Part shown: in pieces, positions 19,320-27,046 of the stretch
How the letters are laid out: every line of letters starts with the position of its first letter
How positions within the stretch are numbered: the first letter of the stretch is position 1
DNA from: Enterovibrio norvegicus DSM 15893
GTDB lineage: Bacteria > Pseudomonadota > Gammaproteobacteria > Enterobacterales > Vibrionaceae
Length of the DNA stretch: 64,000 nucleotides
NCBI RefSeq assembly: GCF_900115495.1
Contig: NZ_FOWR01000021.1
Coordinates: 32,439-96,438, forward strand
Direction: 5' to 3'
Position numbers and translations under genes: made by a program
Notes under the pieces: generated by a model
Seen by the model: only the letters and a program-made list of their open reading frames with translations
The model's database searches: none
What the model was told of the DNA's origin: nothing

Positions 19320-19354
19320 GAGATAGGAGATACGAGATACGAGATACGAGAAAG
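19320..19354. repeat. Heptamer tandem repeat GAGATAC
   Basis: Five consecutive 7-base units, GAGATAG, three copies of GAGATAC, and GAGAAAG, followed by further purine-rich DNA. It sits just past the terminator of the quinoprotein gene. A related GAGATTT heptamer tract occurs at 41971. Confidence 0.85.
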
Positions 19355-19397
19355 AGCCAGAACAAGAAGAGATAAGAGAGAAAAGAGAAAAGAAAAC

Positions 19398-19422
19398 AAT
19401 GCCGAGCACAGGGCTCGGCATT
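19398..19422 (-). terminator. Intrinsic terminator after the quinoprotein gene
   Basis: A perfect ten-base-pair stem (AATGCCGAGC and GCTCGGCATT) with a five-base loop, followed on the minus strand by a T-rich run. It lies 22 bases beyond the stop codon at 19444. Confidence 0.85.
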
Positions 19423-19443
19423 GAGGTGCAGATATTAAAACCG

Positions 19444-21210
19444 TTAGCTTTTCGGCAGCTTAAAGGTCCATACCGTGCCACCTTGGTTGAAGTTTTTCAC
19501 GCGCTTGGCAACGTCTCCGCCCCATAGCGGCACCGCACCACCCCAGCCGGATAAGACAGAGACATATTGCTCGCCGTCCATTTTCCATGTCACAGGGCTA
19601 CCCACGATGCCTGAGCCGGTGTTGAACTTGTAAAGCAGCTCACCCGTTTTGTCGTCGAAGGCCATCAAGTAACCTTCAGGGTTACCGGTGAACACCAAAC
19701 CGCCTGCCGTGGTGAGCACACCGCCCCACAGTGGCGCGTAGTTTTTGAACTCCCACACCTTCTCGCCGGTTTTCGGATCATAGGCGCGGAGCACACCGAT
19801 GTAATCATCGTTGTTCGAGCGAATAGTAAAGCCCGCCCCTAAGTAGGCTGCACCGCGTTTGTAGGAAACAGGCTCGTTCCAAATGTCCATGTGCCATTCA
19901 TTTGCAGGCACATAAAACAACCCCGAGTTTTGGCTGTAGGCCATCGGCATCCAGTTTTTACCACCAAGGAAAGAAGGCGCTGCAATCACGGTTTTACCCT
20001 GCTTGCCGTCTTTCACTTCACTCGGGTCACCCGGGCGGTTTTCATCAACATACAAAGGACGCCCTTTGTCATCGAGGCCTTTCGCCCAGCTGATTCTATC
20101 AACAAACGGGAAGCCGCGAATGAAATCGCCATTGGTGCGATTTAGCACGTAAAAGAAGCCATTTCTGTCCGCCGTTGCTGCCGCTTTCACGGTTTTACCG
20201 TCTTCTTGATAATCGAACGAAATCAGCTCATTCACACCATCAAAATCCCAACCATCGTGTGGCGTGGTTTGGAAATGCCACACAATTTTTCCGTCATCAG
20301 GGTCGATCGCAAGGCGTGATGAAGAAAAGAGGTTATCGCCCGGACGCATGTGTGAGTTCCATGGCGCAGGGTTACCCGTACCAAAAAAGAGCAAATCTGT
20401 GTCGGGGTCATACGTTCCGCCTAACCACGGCGCGGCACCGCCACTTTTCCAGAGGTCGGCTGGCCATGTTTTTCCTGGTGCGCCACCTGAGATGCCGTTT
20501 TCGATTTTCTTTCCATCTTTGTAGACGTAGCCCATGTGGCCTTCAACGGTTGGGCGTTCCCACACCAGCTTACCTGTCTTCGCATCATACGCGCGCACTC
20601 TCCCCACAATCCCAAATTCACCGCCCGATACCCCTGTGATGACGTTACCTTTCACAATGATCGGTGCAGCGGTAATGGAGTAACCGTCTTGGTAGTTATC
20701 GACGGTCTTTTTCCAACGTACCTTGCCCGTTTTCGCATCCAGTGCGACGAGCTTGGCATCCAAGGTGCCAAATATCACCAAGTCGCCATACAGTGCGACC
20801 CCACGGTTGATCACGTCACAACACGGCATGATGCCATCAGGCAAACGTGCATCGTATTGCCATAATTCATCGCCGGTTCTGGCATCAATGGCGTACACCC
20901 GCGAGTAAGAACCGGTCACATACATCACGCCATCTTTGATCATCGGCTGGCTTTCTTGGCCACGCTGTTTCTCACCGCCGAGGGAGAACGCCCACACGGG
21001 ACGGATCTCTTCCACTGTCTCTCGGTTTATCGCATCCAGTGGACTAAAACGCTGTCCTCTAAGGCCGAGGCCGTAGCTCACCACATCGTCTGTGGTGGCC
21101 TGATCGGCGAGGATATCTTCATCCGTGACGCCCGCATAAAGTGGCGATGATGCCAGCGCGAGCGAGAGTGCGGCAAATAGCGCACCGCGTTTAAATGACG
21201 TTACTGTCAT
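19444..21210 (-). CDS. PQQ-dependent alcohol dehydrogenase, lanthanide-type active site
   Basis: A periplasmic quinoprotein of 588 residues that should oxidise primary alcohols to aldehydes with PQQ. A Sec signal peptide ends near residue 26 (SSPLYA). The eight-bladed propeller shows repeated AxDAxTGxxxW motifs ([33 protein letters not shown]). Cys130-Cys131 (MPCCDV) form the vicinal disulfide of this family. The active-site motif is WDFDG: Asp322 is the catalytic base and Asp324 is the extra Asp typical of lanthanide enzymes (XoxF, PedH, ExaF), where calcium enzymes have Ala or Ser. No C-terminal cytochrome domain is present, so it is a type I enzyme that needs a separate cytochrome c. ExaA-like by sequence; substrate unproven. 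AGAGG precedes the start. Confidence 0.94.
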   Translation of the reverse strand: MTVTSFKRGALFAALSLALASSPLYAGVTDEDILADQATTDDVVSYGLGLRGQRFSPLDAINRETVEEIRPVWAFSLGGEKQRGQESQPMIKDGVMYVTGSYSRVYAIDARTGDELWQYDARLPDGIMPCCDVINRGVALYGDLVIFGTLDAKLVALDAKTGKVRWKKTVDNYQDGYSITAAPIIVKGNVITGVSGGEFGIVGRVRAYDAKTGKLVWERPTVEGHMGYVYKDGKKIENGISGGAPGKTWPADLWKSGGAAPWLGGTYDPDTDLLFFGTGNPAPWNSHMRPGDNLFSSSRLAIDPDDGKIVWHFQTTPHDGWDFDGVNELISFDYQEDGKTVKAAATADRNGFFYVLNRTNGDFIRGFPFVDRISWAKGLDDKGRPLYVDENRPGDPSEVKDGKQGKTVIAAPSFLGGKNWMPMAYSQNSGLFYVPANEWHMDIWNEPVSYKRGAAYLGAGFTIRSNNDDYIGVLRAYDPKTGEKVWEFKNYAPLWGGVLTTAGGLVFTGNPEGYLMAFDDKTGELLYKFNTGSGIVGSPVTWKMDGEQYVSVLSGWGGAVPLWGGDVAKRVKNFNQGGTVWTFKLPKS

Positions 21211-21446
21211 GGGAATACCTCTTCGTTAGCTAACTGCTTTTCAGCAACTAGGTGTCCATTGAGAATCAATAAATCCTGTGGGTAGTAAAACCACGATGTC
21301 CCTTTTCGTTGAATTCAGACCGAGCGCTGCCCAGCCTCTTTTTCTGTGGTTGGCAAAAAATGCATCCACACGAAGAATCAGGCGAGAGAGGAACAAACCG
21401 TGTTGTTTTACTGAAAGGCGATATGTCGATCGCTTGTTTAGATGTT

Positions 21447-21460
21447 TTGGTTAGAACCAA
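21447..21460. promoter_or_regulatory. Perfect palindrome upstream of the quinoprotein gene
   Basis: TTGGTTAGAACCAA is a perfect inverted repeat with six-base arms, about 240 bases before the quinoprotein start and 14 bases after the stop of the binding-protein gene. The two-base spacer is too small for an RNA hairpin, so a protein-binding site is likelier than a terminator. The binding factor is unknown. Confidence 0.35.
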
Positions 21461-21473
21461 CCGTGACGTGTTT

Positions 21474-22541
21474 TCAAGGGGATTGTGCGAGCATGGCAAC
21501 AGGCTCAACATTCTTCCCTTTTTCATTGTTATCCCTTGCAGACGCCGTGCTCGGCGCGATATCAACAAAGCGCATCGGCACTTTAAAATCGACCCCATAT
21601 TGCGTCGCCCAGCGGGAAAAGTCTCCAGAGCGAATGTGCGCAAGAACAATGTCTTCGAGGGCATACGCCAATTGGCGATAATTGTTGTGTACCGCCATGC
21701 CCAACTCCCAATCCGCGCGCCCCAATAAAGGGAACGCCAATTCGGTGAGCACAGGCTCGGTGTGTTGATTGCCCTGTGATGTTTGATTGCCTTGTGACGT
21801 ACCTTGATGCGACGGGGAATTCAGCCATTCCAACTGCGAACTCATTCCCATCACCATGGCAACGTCACCAAGGTTCAACGCATCAAATGCATCATTTATG
21901 GAGGCATAAGTACGGGTATTTTGGCGAAAACGCCCACCGTAAGCCGTGGTCAAAAAGAACTGCGGCACGGTGTCGACTTCAACGCCAACAGGGTGATATA
22001 TAAACCGCGCAGCGGTCTGAGGACGTTCAAGTTTTGCCATGTCATACGCCAGCAGCCAGCGCTCTCTTTGGTAAGGCGCAAACATGTGTACAAGCTCATG
22101 GGCGGGCAACCCTAAATCGTCTCGTTGCAAGGCAAACTCCCGGTCGTAAGGCACGCGCAGCATGACATCGGCTTTCACCCGTCGTCCGTCTTCACTGGTT
22201 AAGTTCATGCCTTTCCACAGGTAATTTCGCATGTCATCTTCGACGGTTTCGTCCGGTGTCATCCAACGTAAATCCAACGCCACACCCAAGCCATCAGCAA
22301 GGGCCTGCGCCAATGCCACGTCAATGCCAGACGCTTCGCCTTGCGTATTAATAAAAGAATAAGGAGGGAAATCTTTGTACACCGCAATGCGGATACTGCC
22401 ACTGGCTTGAATGTCATCATAAGAACGCGCATTCACGGGCGAACTCCATGTTAACCAGCCCATCAAGATCATTAGCCAAATGACGTTAATCATCAGCCAA
22501 AGTCTGGCAAACACGGAGAATGTTCGTGTAAACAAAGCCAT
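21474..22541 (-). CDS. Periplasmic solute-binding protein family 3, XoxJ/MoxJ-like
   Basis: A 355-residue periplasmic protein of the extracellular solute-binding family 3 fold. The ATG at 22541 (MALFTRTFSV) has AGGAGAG upstream. A hydrophobic N-terminal segment ends near the ...NARSYDD region, followed by the domain start IRIAVYKDFPPYSFINTQG, GIDVALAQALADGL and a second lobe with ASINDAFDALNLGDVAMVMG. It lies between a cytochrome c and a quinoprotein gene, the position of MoxJ/XoxJ in methylotrophs, proteins thought to assist dehydrogenase maturation or cofactor loading. That role is inferred from gene order. The segment TSQGNQ is duplicated in frame near residue 255. Confidence 0.85.
   Translation of the reverse strand: MALFTRTFSVFARLWLMINVIWLMILMGWLTWSSPVNARSYDDIQASGSIRIAVYKDFPPYSFINTQGEASGIDVALAQALADGLGVALDLRWMTPDETVEDDMRNYLWKGMNLTSEDGRRVKADVMLRVPYDREFALQRDDLGLPAHELVHMFAPYQRERWLLAYDMAKLERPQTAARFIYHPVGVEVDTVPQFFLTTAYGGRFRQNTRTYASINDAFDALNLGDVAMVMGMSSQLEWLNSPSHQGTSQGNQTSQGNQHTEPVLTELAFPLLGRADWELGMAVHNNYRQLAYALEDIVLAHIRSGDFSRWATQYGVDFKVPMRFVDIAPSTASARDNNEKGKNVEPVAMLAQSP
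21765..21800. repeat. In-frame 18-base tandem duplication
   Basis: Two adjacent 18-base units (21765-21782 and 21783-21800) differ at two positions and encode a repeated TSQGNQ in the binding protein. It probably forms a surface loop that can vary in length. Confidence 0.7.
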
Positions 22542-22570
22542 GTTCTCTCCTCCCTTCTTCACTGCGCTGA

Positions 22571-23023
22571 TTAGCCGTTTTCAGGCGCCACAGATTCAAG
22601 CCAGGTTCGAATCGCCCACAGCGCTTCTTGGTTTAAGTGTTCGGTCATTTTGGGCATATACACCGCGCCATTTCGCACTGCGCCATTTTGGACTCGGTAG
22701 ATGTACCACTCATCGCCGTCGTAGTCGGGAGATAGGATGCGAAGGTCAGGGGCTATGCCACCAGAAATGCCTTCTAGGCCATGGCAACGTGCGCAGTTTT
22801 GGTTATAAGCAGACGCGCCAATACGTTCAATTTCAGTTTTCACCTCCCCTTCCACATCACGGTAGGGGTTCGTTTCTGTCCACTCCGCACCTAGGGTAGG
22901 AATGCTTGATGTGTCGATTGATTGAGGGGTGACATCTCCGTGTGCGAACACGGTGTGAGATGACAATACGGCGACCAGCGCGAGGGCGGTAATAATACAA
23001 ATATTGCGTTCAACGTTTTCCAT
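22571..23023 (-). CDS. Periplasmic c-type cytochrome, electron acceptor of the quinoprotein
   Basis: A small cytochrome c of 150 residues. I chose the ATG at 23023 (MENVERNICIITALAL), which has AGGAG about ten bases upstream and begins a Sec signal peptide ending near HTVFA. One haem motif is present, CARCH, and the axial Met is probably in VYMPKMTEHL near the C-terminus. It is 29 bases from the binding-protein gene and upstream of the quinoprotein, so it is the likely electron acceptor, comparable to ExaB/PedF or XoxG. The acceptor role is inferred from position. Confidence 0.9.
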   Translation of the reverse strand: MENVERNICIITALALVAVLSSHTVFAHGDVTPQSIDTSSIPTLGAEWTETNPYRDVEGEVKTEIERIGASAYNQNCARCHGLEGISGGIAPDLRILSPDYDGDEWYIYRVQNGAVRNGAVYMPKMTEHLNQEALWAIRTWLESVAPENG

Positions 23024-23212
23024 GTCACTCAGACTCCTTCGTTTTTCGATGCTTGGAAAAGTGTAGGGGCGGGGCGGATTTGACGACATGCTACAAAGGC
23101 GGGGAAATCCCTCATTCTTTAGGAGGATTTTTAACAAATCGACGGCTTGTCGTTGGAAAAAGAAGGAGCCACTGCATACAGTGAAGGCGTTGATAACGTT
23201 GGAGTGTGTCGC

Positions 23213-24421
23213 ATGGCAGAAGACAAAAAATGCAGCAATACATTGATTATCAAAAGCCTCTTCGTCTTTTTCAGCATGTTTATCGTGCTGGGATTGTCAT
23301 CGTCCGTGAAAGCCGAGGTCGAAATGAACATTGGCTTACTTCGTCAGCCTTCCACGGTCACCACCGCCGTTCCTGAATACCTGCGCGCCGCAGACAATGA
23401 CGGCGAGGCCGGTGCTATGCGCGCCATTGGGGACGCTAACGGAACAGGTAAGTTTCTCGGTCAAAAATACACGCTTAACAGCCAAACCAGCGATGACATA
23501 AACACGCTCATTGCCACGGCGACATCGTGGTATCAACACGGCACACGCTTTTATCTCACCGATCTCAATACCGCAGAGTTAACGAAGCTTCGTCAATCGC
23601 TACCTGACGATGCTGTTCTGCTCAATTACGGCAACGCGGACGATGCGCTTCGCGAATCCCTTTGCTTACCGAACACACTGCACACGGGCGTCAGCTATGC
23701 CATGCGCGCTGATGCCATTGGGCAATGGCTCCGATTACGCCGACTCAATACCGTCTTTTTAGTCGCGGGGCCTAACGCGGCTGACCAAGCTTCTCTTGCT
23801 GCGGTTAAAGCCACGCTCAAGAAATTCAATCATCGCGTGGTCGATGAAAAGGTCTGGAATTTTGACACTGACCTTCGACGCACGGCCTCTCAAGAATTAC
23901 CGCTTTTTACACAAGCCAAAAACTACGACGTGGTGTGGGTGGTGGATGAAAGCAATTCATTCGGTCAGCACCTGCCTTTTAATACATGGCTCCCCCGCCC
24001 CGTCATAGGCTCTCACGGCATGCGAAGCGACGGCTGGCATTACGCGATCGAGCAATGGGGTGCCATTCAGCTGCAAAATCGCTTCAAAAAAGACTTCGAA
24101 CGCCCCATGACCGCCAAAGATTTTGCGGCTTGGGTGGCGATACGCACCCTCAATGAAGCCGTCACCACACTTAACACGGCAGAGGTAAAAGACGTTCAAC
24201 GCTTTGTCCTCAGCGATCGTTTCCAATTAGCCGCTTACAAGGGGCGCAAGCTCACTTACCGCACGTGGAACGGGCAACTTCGCCAGCCTGTTCCCCTGTT
24301 TTATTCGCAGGCACTCGTCGCTACTGCTCCATTTGAGGGCTTTCTTCATCCGCGTAACGAACTCGATACGCTTGGGTTCGATCAAGCACAAAGTCAGTGC
24401 CGCCTTTACCCGACTTTTTAA
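23213..24421 (+). CDS. PQQ-system-associated ABC substrate-binding protein
   Basis: A 402-residue periplasmic binding protein (family 5/LivK-like fold) of the type found with PQQ alcohol dehydrogenase systems. The ATG at 23213 (MAEDKKCSNTL) has TTGGAG upstream; an in-frame TTG at 23147 is less likely. The signal segment IIKSLFVFFSMFIVLGLSS ends near VKAEVEM. The body shows NTVFLVAGPNAADQASLAAV and YDVVWVVDESNSFG, and a late segment AAWVAIRTLNEAV. It opens a four-gene plus-strand unit and diverges from the cytochrome gene. The ligand is unknown. Confidence 0.85.
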   Translation: MAEDKKCSNTLIIKSLFVFFSMFIVLGLSSSVKAEVEMNIGLLRQPSTVTTAVPEYLRAADNDGEAGAMRAIGDANGTGKFLGQKYTLNSQTSDDINTLIATATSWYQHGTRFYLTDLNTAELTKLRQSLPDDAVLLNYGNADDALRESLCLPNTLHTGVSYAMRADAIGQWLRLRRLNTVFLVAGPNAADQASLAAVKATLKKFNHRVVDEKVWNFDTDLRRTASQELPLFTQAKNYDVVWVVDESNSFGQHLPFNTWLPRPVIGSHGMRSDGWHYAIEQWGAIQLQNRFKKDFERPMTAKDFAAWVAIRTLNEAVTTLNTAEVKDVQRFVLSDRFQLAAYKGRKLTYRTWNGQLRQPVPLFYSQALVATAPFEGFLHPRNELDTLGFDQAQSQCRLYPTF

Positions 24422-24433
24422 GGACATAGGATC

Positions 24434-25441
24434 ATGAATCGTTTCACTCATCTCATCCCCCTCTCCGTTACCATGTTGTTCGGCGCATCGCTGCTTAGCC
24501 TGTCACTGATCAGTACCAGTGTGTCAGCCAAAGAATTGGCTTACGTGGCCAATGAGAAAGATGACACCGTCAGTGTAATTGATATGGACTCGCTGACAGT
24601 GATAAACACCTTTGACGTTGGCGACCGCCCTCGCGGAATAGAGATCAGTAAAGATCAAACCCAGCTGTATATTTGCGCGAGTGAATCAGACACGGTGCAG
24701 GTCTTCGATCTCGATTCCGGTCAGATCGCGGGCGAGCTTCCGTCGGGGGAAGATCCTGAGTTGTTTGCCCTTCACCCTGATGGTAAACGCTTGTATATCG
24801 CCAATGAAGACGATGCACTCATGACGGTGGTCAACATTCCTGATGCCAGTGTTATCACGCAAGTGGAGGTCGGGGTAGAACCCGAAGGCGTGGCCGTTAG
24901 CCCTGATGGGAAGCTGGCTATCATCACCTCTGAAACGTCCAACATGGCGCATTGGATTGATACCGACACAAATGCCATGGTGCACAACACCTTGGTCGAT
25001 GCGCGCCCGCGCTATGCGGAGTTCAGCCCAGATGGAAAACAACTCTGGGTAAGCGCAGAAATTGGCGGCACCGTGTCTGTGATTGATACCGACAGCAAGG
25101 CCATCATCAAGAAAATCAGCTTTGCACCCAAAGGCGTGCATAAAGACAAAGTGCAACCTGTCGGCGTGAGACTCAGCCAAGATGGCAACACCGCCTTTGT
25201 TGCTTTGGGCCCTGCAAACCACGTCGCCGTGGTGAATACCAAAACGCTGGAGGTGGAAGATTACCTGCTGGTGGGGCGTCGCGTCTGGCAAATGGCGTTT
25301 AACGCCGCACAAGACAGATTGCTGACCACCAATGGCGTCAGTGGCGATGTGTCCGTGATTGATGTCACCAACCGCAAGGTCATCAAAACCATTAAGGTGG
25401 GCCGCTACCCTTGGGGTGTCGCGGTGCGTCAGGTCAACTGA
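24434..25441 (+). CDS. YVTN-family beta-propeller protein of the PQQ/ABC cluster
   Basis: A 335-residue periplasmic propeller. It starts at 24434 with AAGGACATAGG upstream and has a Sec signal ending near TSVSA. About seven blades follow, each with the pattern AYVANExDDTVSVIDxxxxxV and a following GxxPxG turn (VGDRPRGIEISKD, VGVEPEGVAVSPDG, VGRYPWGVAVRQ). Such proteins are found with PedABC-type transporters next to PQQ alcohol dehydrogenases; the role is unknown. It lies between the binding protein and the ABC ATPase. Confidence 0.88.
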   Translation: MNRFTHLIPLSVTMLFGASLLSLSLISTSVSAKELAYVANEKDDTVSVIDMDSLTVINTFDVGDRPRGIEISKDQTQLYICASESDTVQVFDLDSGQIAGELPSGEDPELFALHPDGKRLYIANEDDALMTVVNIPDASVITQVEVGVEPEGVAVSPDGKLAIITSETSNMAHWIDTDTNAMVHNTLVDARPRYAEFSPDGKQLWVSAEIGGTVSVIDTDSKAIIKKISFAPKGVHKDKVQPVGVRLSQDGNTAFVALGPANHVAVVNTKTLEVEDYLLVGRRVWQMAFNAAQDRLLTTNGVSGDVSVIDVTNRKVIKTIKVGRYPWGVAVRQVN

Positions 25442-25447
25442 ATCCGT

Positions 25448-26188
25448 ATGCTCGACATTCATTCCCTTAGCCATACTTACGGCCAATCAAGCGCTGCAAC
25501 ACATCGCGGGGGGCGACAAGCGCTGAATGACATCAACCTGTCGCTGGGCGATGGGTTACACATGTTGCTGGGCCCTAACGGCGCAGGGAAAAGCACCTTA
25601 TTTGCCCTGCTCACACGCTTGTTGCCCGTTCAGTCGGGCTATGTGCATTTGCTCGGCGAGCCCCCCAATCGTCAGACCATGGCGAAATTAGGCGTGGTGT
25701 TTCAACAAAGCACCCTCGACCTCGATTTAACCGTCGCACAAAACCTCAACTACTACGGTGCGTTACATGGCTTTAGCGCGACACAAACCCAGCAGCATGC
25801 CGCCCCTTTACTTGCTCATTTTTCACTGAGTAATCGCCTCAATGACAAGGTGCGCACCTTGAACGGCGGCCATCGCCGACGTACAGAATTGGTTCGCGCC
25901 TTGATGCATTCCCCCTCCATATTGCTGTTGGATGAACCCACCAGCGGCCTTGATCCCAAAGCGCGCGCATCCTTGTCGGATGCCGTGCGATCCTTGTGCG
26001 AACAGAAACCATTGTGCGTGTTATGGGCGACACACCTCATCGAAGAGGTTACCCCAACGGATGATGTGGTGGTGTTAAACAAAGGTCAGCTGAAAGCCCA
26101 TGACTCTGCGAGAAACCTCGTCGCTTTTTATCAAGTAGAATCCTTGTCTGAGGTGTTTTCTCAACTCACTGATGAGGACATGCAATGA
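25448..26188 (+). CDS. ABC transporter ATPase, PedA/PQQ-cluster type
   Basis: A 246-residue ATPase that should power the adjacent ABC-2 permease. Walker A is GPNGAGKST (near residue 48), the signature motif is the variant LNGGHRRR, Walker B is ILLLDEP followed by TSGLDPKARASL, and the switch His is in WATHLIEEV. The ATG at 25448 has a weak ribosome site and may rely on coupling to the propeller gene six bases upstream. It overlaps the permease gene by four bases (ATGA). Confidence 0.93.
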   Translation: MLDIHSLSHTYGQSSAATHRGGRQALNDINLSLGDGLHMLLGPNGAGKSTLFALLTRLLPVQSGYVHLLGEPPNRQTMAKLGVVFQQSTLDLDLTVAQNLNYYGALHGFSATQTQQHAAPLLAHFSLSNRLNDKVRTLNGGHRRRTELVRALMHSPSILLLDEPTSGLDPKARASLSDAVRSLCEQKPLCVLWATHLIEEVTPTDDVVVLNKGQLKAHDSARNLVAFYQVESLSEVFSQLTDEDMQ

Positions 26189-26976
26189 GGTATTGGTATG
26201 CCTTCGTTGGGATTTGTTACCGTGAATGGCTGCGCTTTTTCTCGCAACGCGCACGCTTCGCAGCCAGCCTCGTGAGGCCGTTGCTTTGGCTGGTGGTGTT
26301 TGCTGCGGGCTTTCGTGCCGCCCTTGGCATTGCGATCATGGAGCCTTACGCCACCTACATCAATTACGAGGAATACATTCTGCCCGGCCTTTGCGCCATG
26401 ATATTGCTGTTCAACGGTATGCAAAGTTCGTTATCCATTGTCTATGACCGAGAAATGGGCAGCATTAAAGTGCTGCTAACCAGCCCGCTCCCTCGCCCAT
26501 TCCTTCTGCTATCAAAACAGATCGCCAGTGCCATTGTGAGCGTCTTACAAGTGGGGGCATTTTTGGTGATTGCAGCGCTGTATGACAGACCGCTCGAGCC
26601 AATGGGCTATGTGATGGTGATCCCCGCGCTGTTTTTAACCGCGTTGATGTTGAGCGCGCTCGGCATCGTGATCGCATCACGCATTCGCCAATTAGAAAAC
26701 TTCGCAGGCGTGATGAATTTTGTCATCTTCCCCATGTTCTTTCTTTCGTCCGCGCTCTATCCATTGTGGAAGATGCAAGAAGCCAGTATTTGGTTATATG
26801 AAGTTTGCCGTTATAACCCGTTCACCTTTGGCGTTGAGTTGATTCGTTTTGCCCTCTACCAACAGTTGAATGTCACGGCATTGTTGGTCGTTGGCGGGTG
26901 TACGTTACTTTTCGTGATACTCGCAGTAGCAGGCTTTCAGCCCACGCGAGAAAAAAACAAAGGTGGGCCGCCTTAA
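26185..26976 (+). CDS. ABC-2 type permease, PedC-like
   Basis: A 263-residue inner-membrane permease with about six membrane segments of the ABC-2 exporter class (LLWLVVFAAGFRAALG, LPGLCAMILLFNGMQSSL, FLTALMLSALGIVIASRI, FVIFPMFFLSSALYPLW, ALLVVGGCTLLFVILAVAGF). The DREMGSIKVLLTSPLPRPFLLL segment is the typical cytoplasmic coupling region (split here as DREMGSIKVL and LTSPLPRPF). It is similar to PedC of the Pseudomonas putida phenylethanol system. The substrate, possibly a product or toxic intermediate of alcohol oxidation, is unknown. It ends the unit and is followed by a bidirectional terminator. Confidence 0.9.
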   Translation: MRYWYAFVGICYREWLRFFSQRARFAASLVRPLLWLVVFAAGFRAALGIAIMEPYATYINYEEYILPGLCAMILLFNGMQSSLSIVYDREMGSIKVLLTSPLPRPFLLLSKQIASAIVSVLQVGAFLVIAALYDRPLEPMGYVMVIPALFLTALMLSALGIVIASRIRQLENFAGVMNFVIFPMFFLSSALYPLWKMQEASIWLYEVCRYNPFTFGVELIRFALYQQLNVTALLVVGGCTLLFVILAVAGFQPTREKNKGGPP

Positions 26977-27003
26977 TACTCACTTCTCACCGCTAGAAAC
27001 AAA

Positions 27004-27027
27004 AAAACCGCGCCAACGCGCGGTTTT
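27004..27027. terminator. Bidirectional intrinsic terminator
   Basis: AAAACCGCGC and GCGCGGTTTT pair perfectly around a CAAC loop between two converging genes, with A-rich DNA on one side and T residues on the other, so it can serve both strands. Confidence 0.88.
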
Positions 27028-27046
27028 CACTATTCAGAACGGGCGA

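Larger units (their letters stand above)
18895..19443. other. Intergenic region between aldehyde and alcohol dehydrogenase genes
   Basis: The 549 bases hold the terminator of the quinoprotein gene, a heptamer repeat tract, a possible 30-codon frame at 19132, and upstream DNA of the aldehyde dehydrogenase. The purine-rich stretch 19315-19397 is unusual in composition. I see no further gene. Confidence 0.5.

Noticed and set aside
21266..21664. A 132-codon minus-strand frame upstream of the quinoprotein
   Set aside because: It overlaps the 3' end of the binding-protein gene in another frame and the promoter region, and its composition is not protein-like.
24434..25441. The YVTN protein as a cytochrome cd1 nitrite reductase or a second quinoprotein
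   Set aside because: It has propeller repeats but no haem CxxCH motif and no Cys-Cys or WDFDG-type active site, so it is a propeller of unknown function.
24686..25486. A 266-codon open frame on the minus strand
   Set aside because: It is antisense to the YVTN propeller gene, is rich in His from reversed codons, and has no motif. The repeats of the propeller keep it open.
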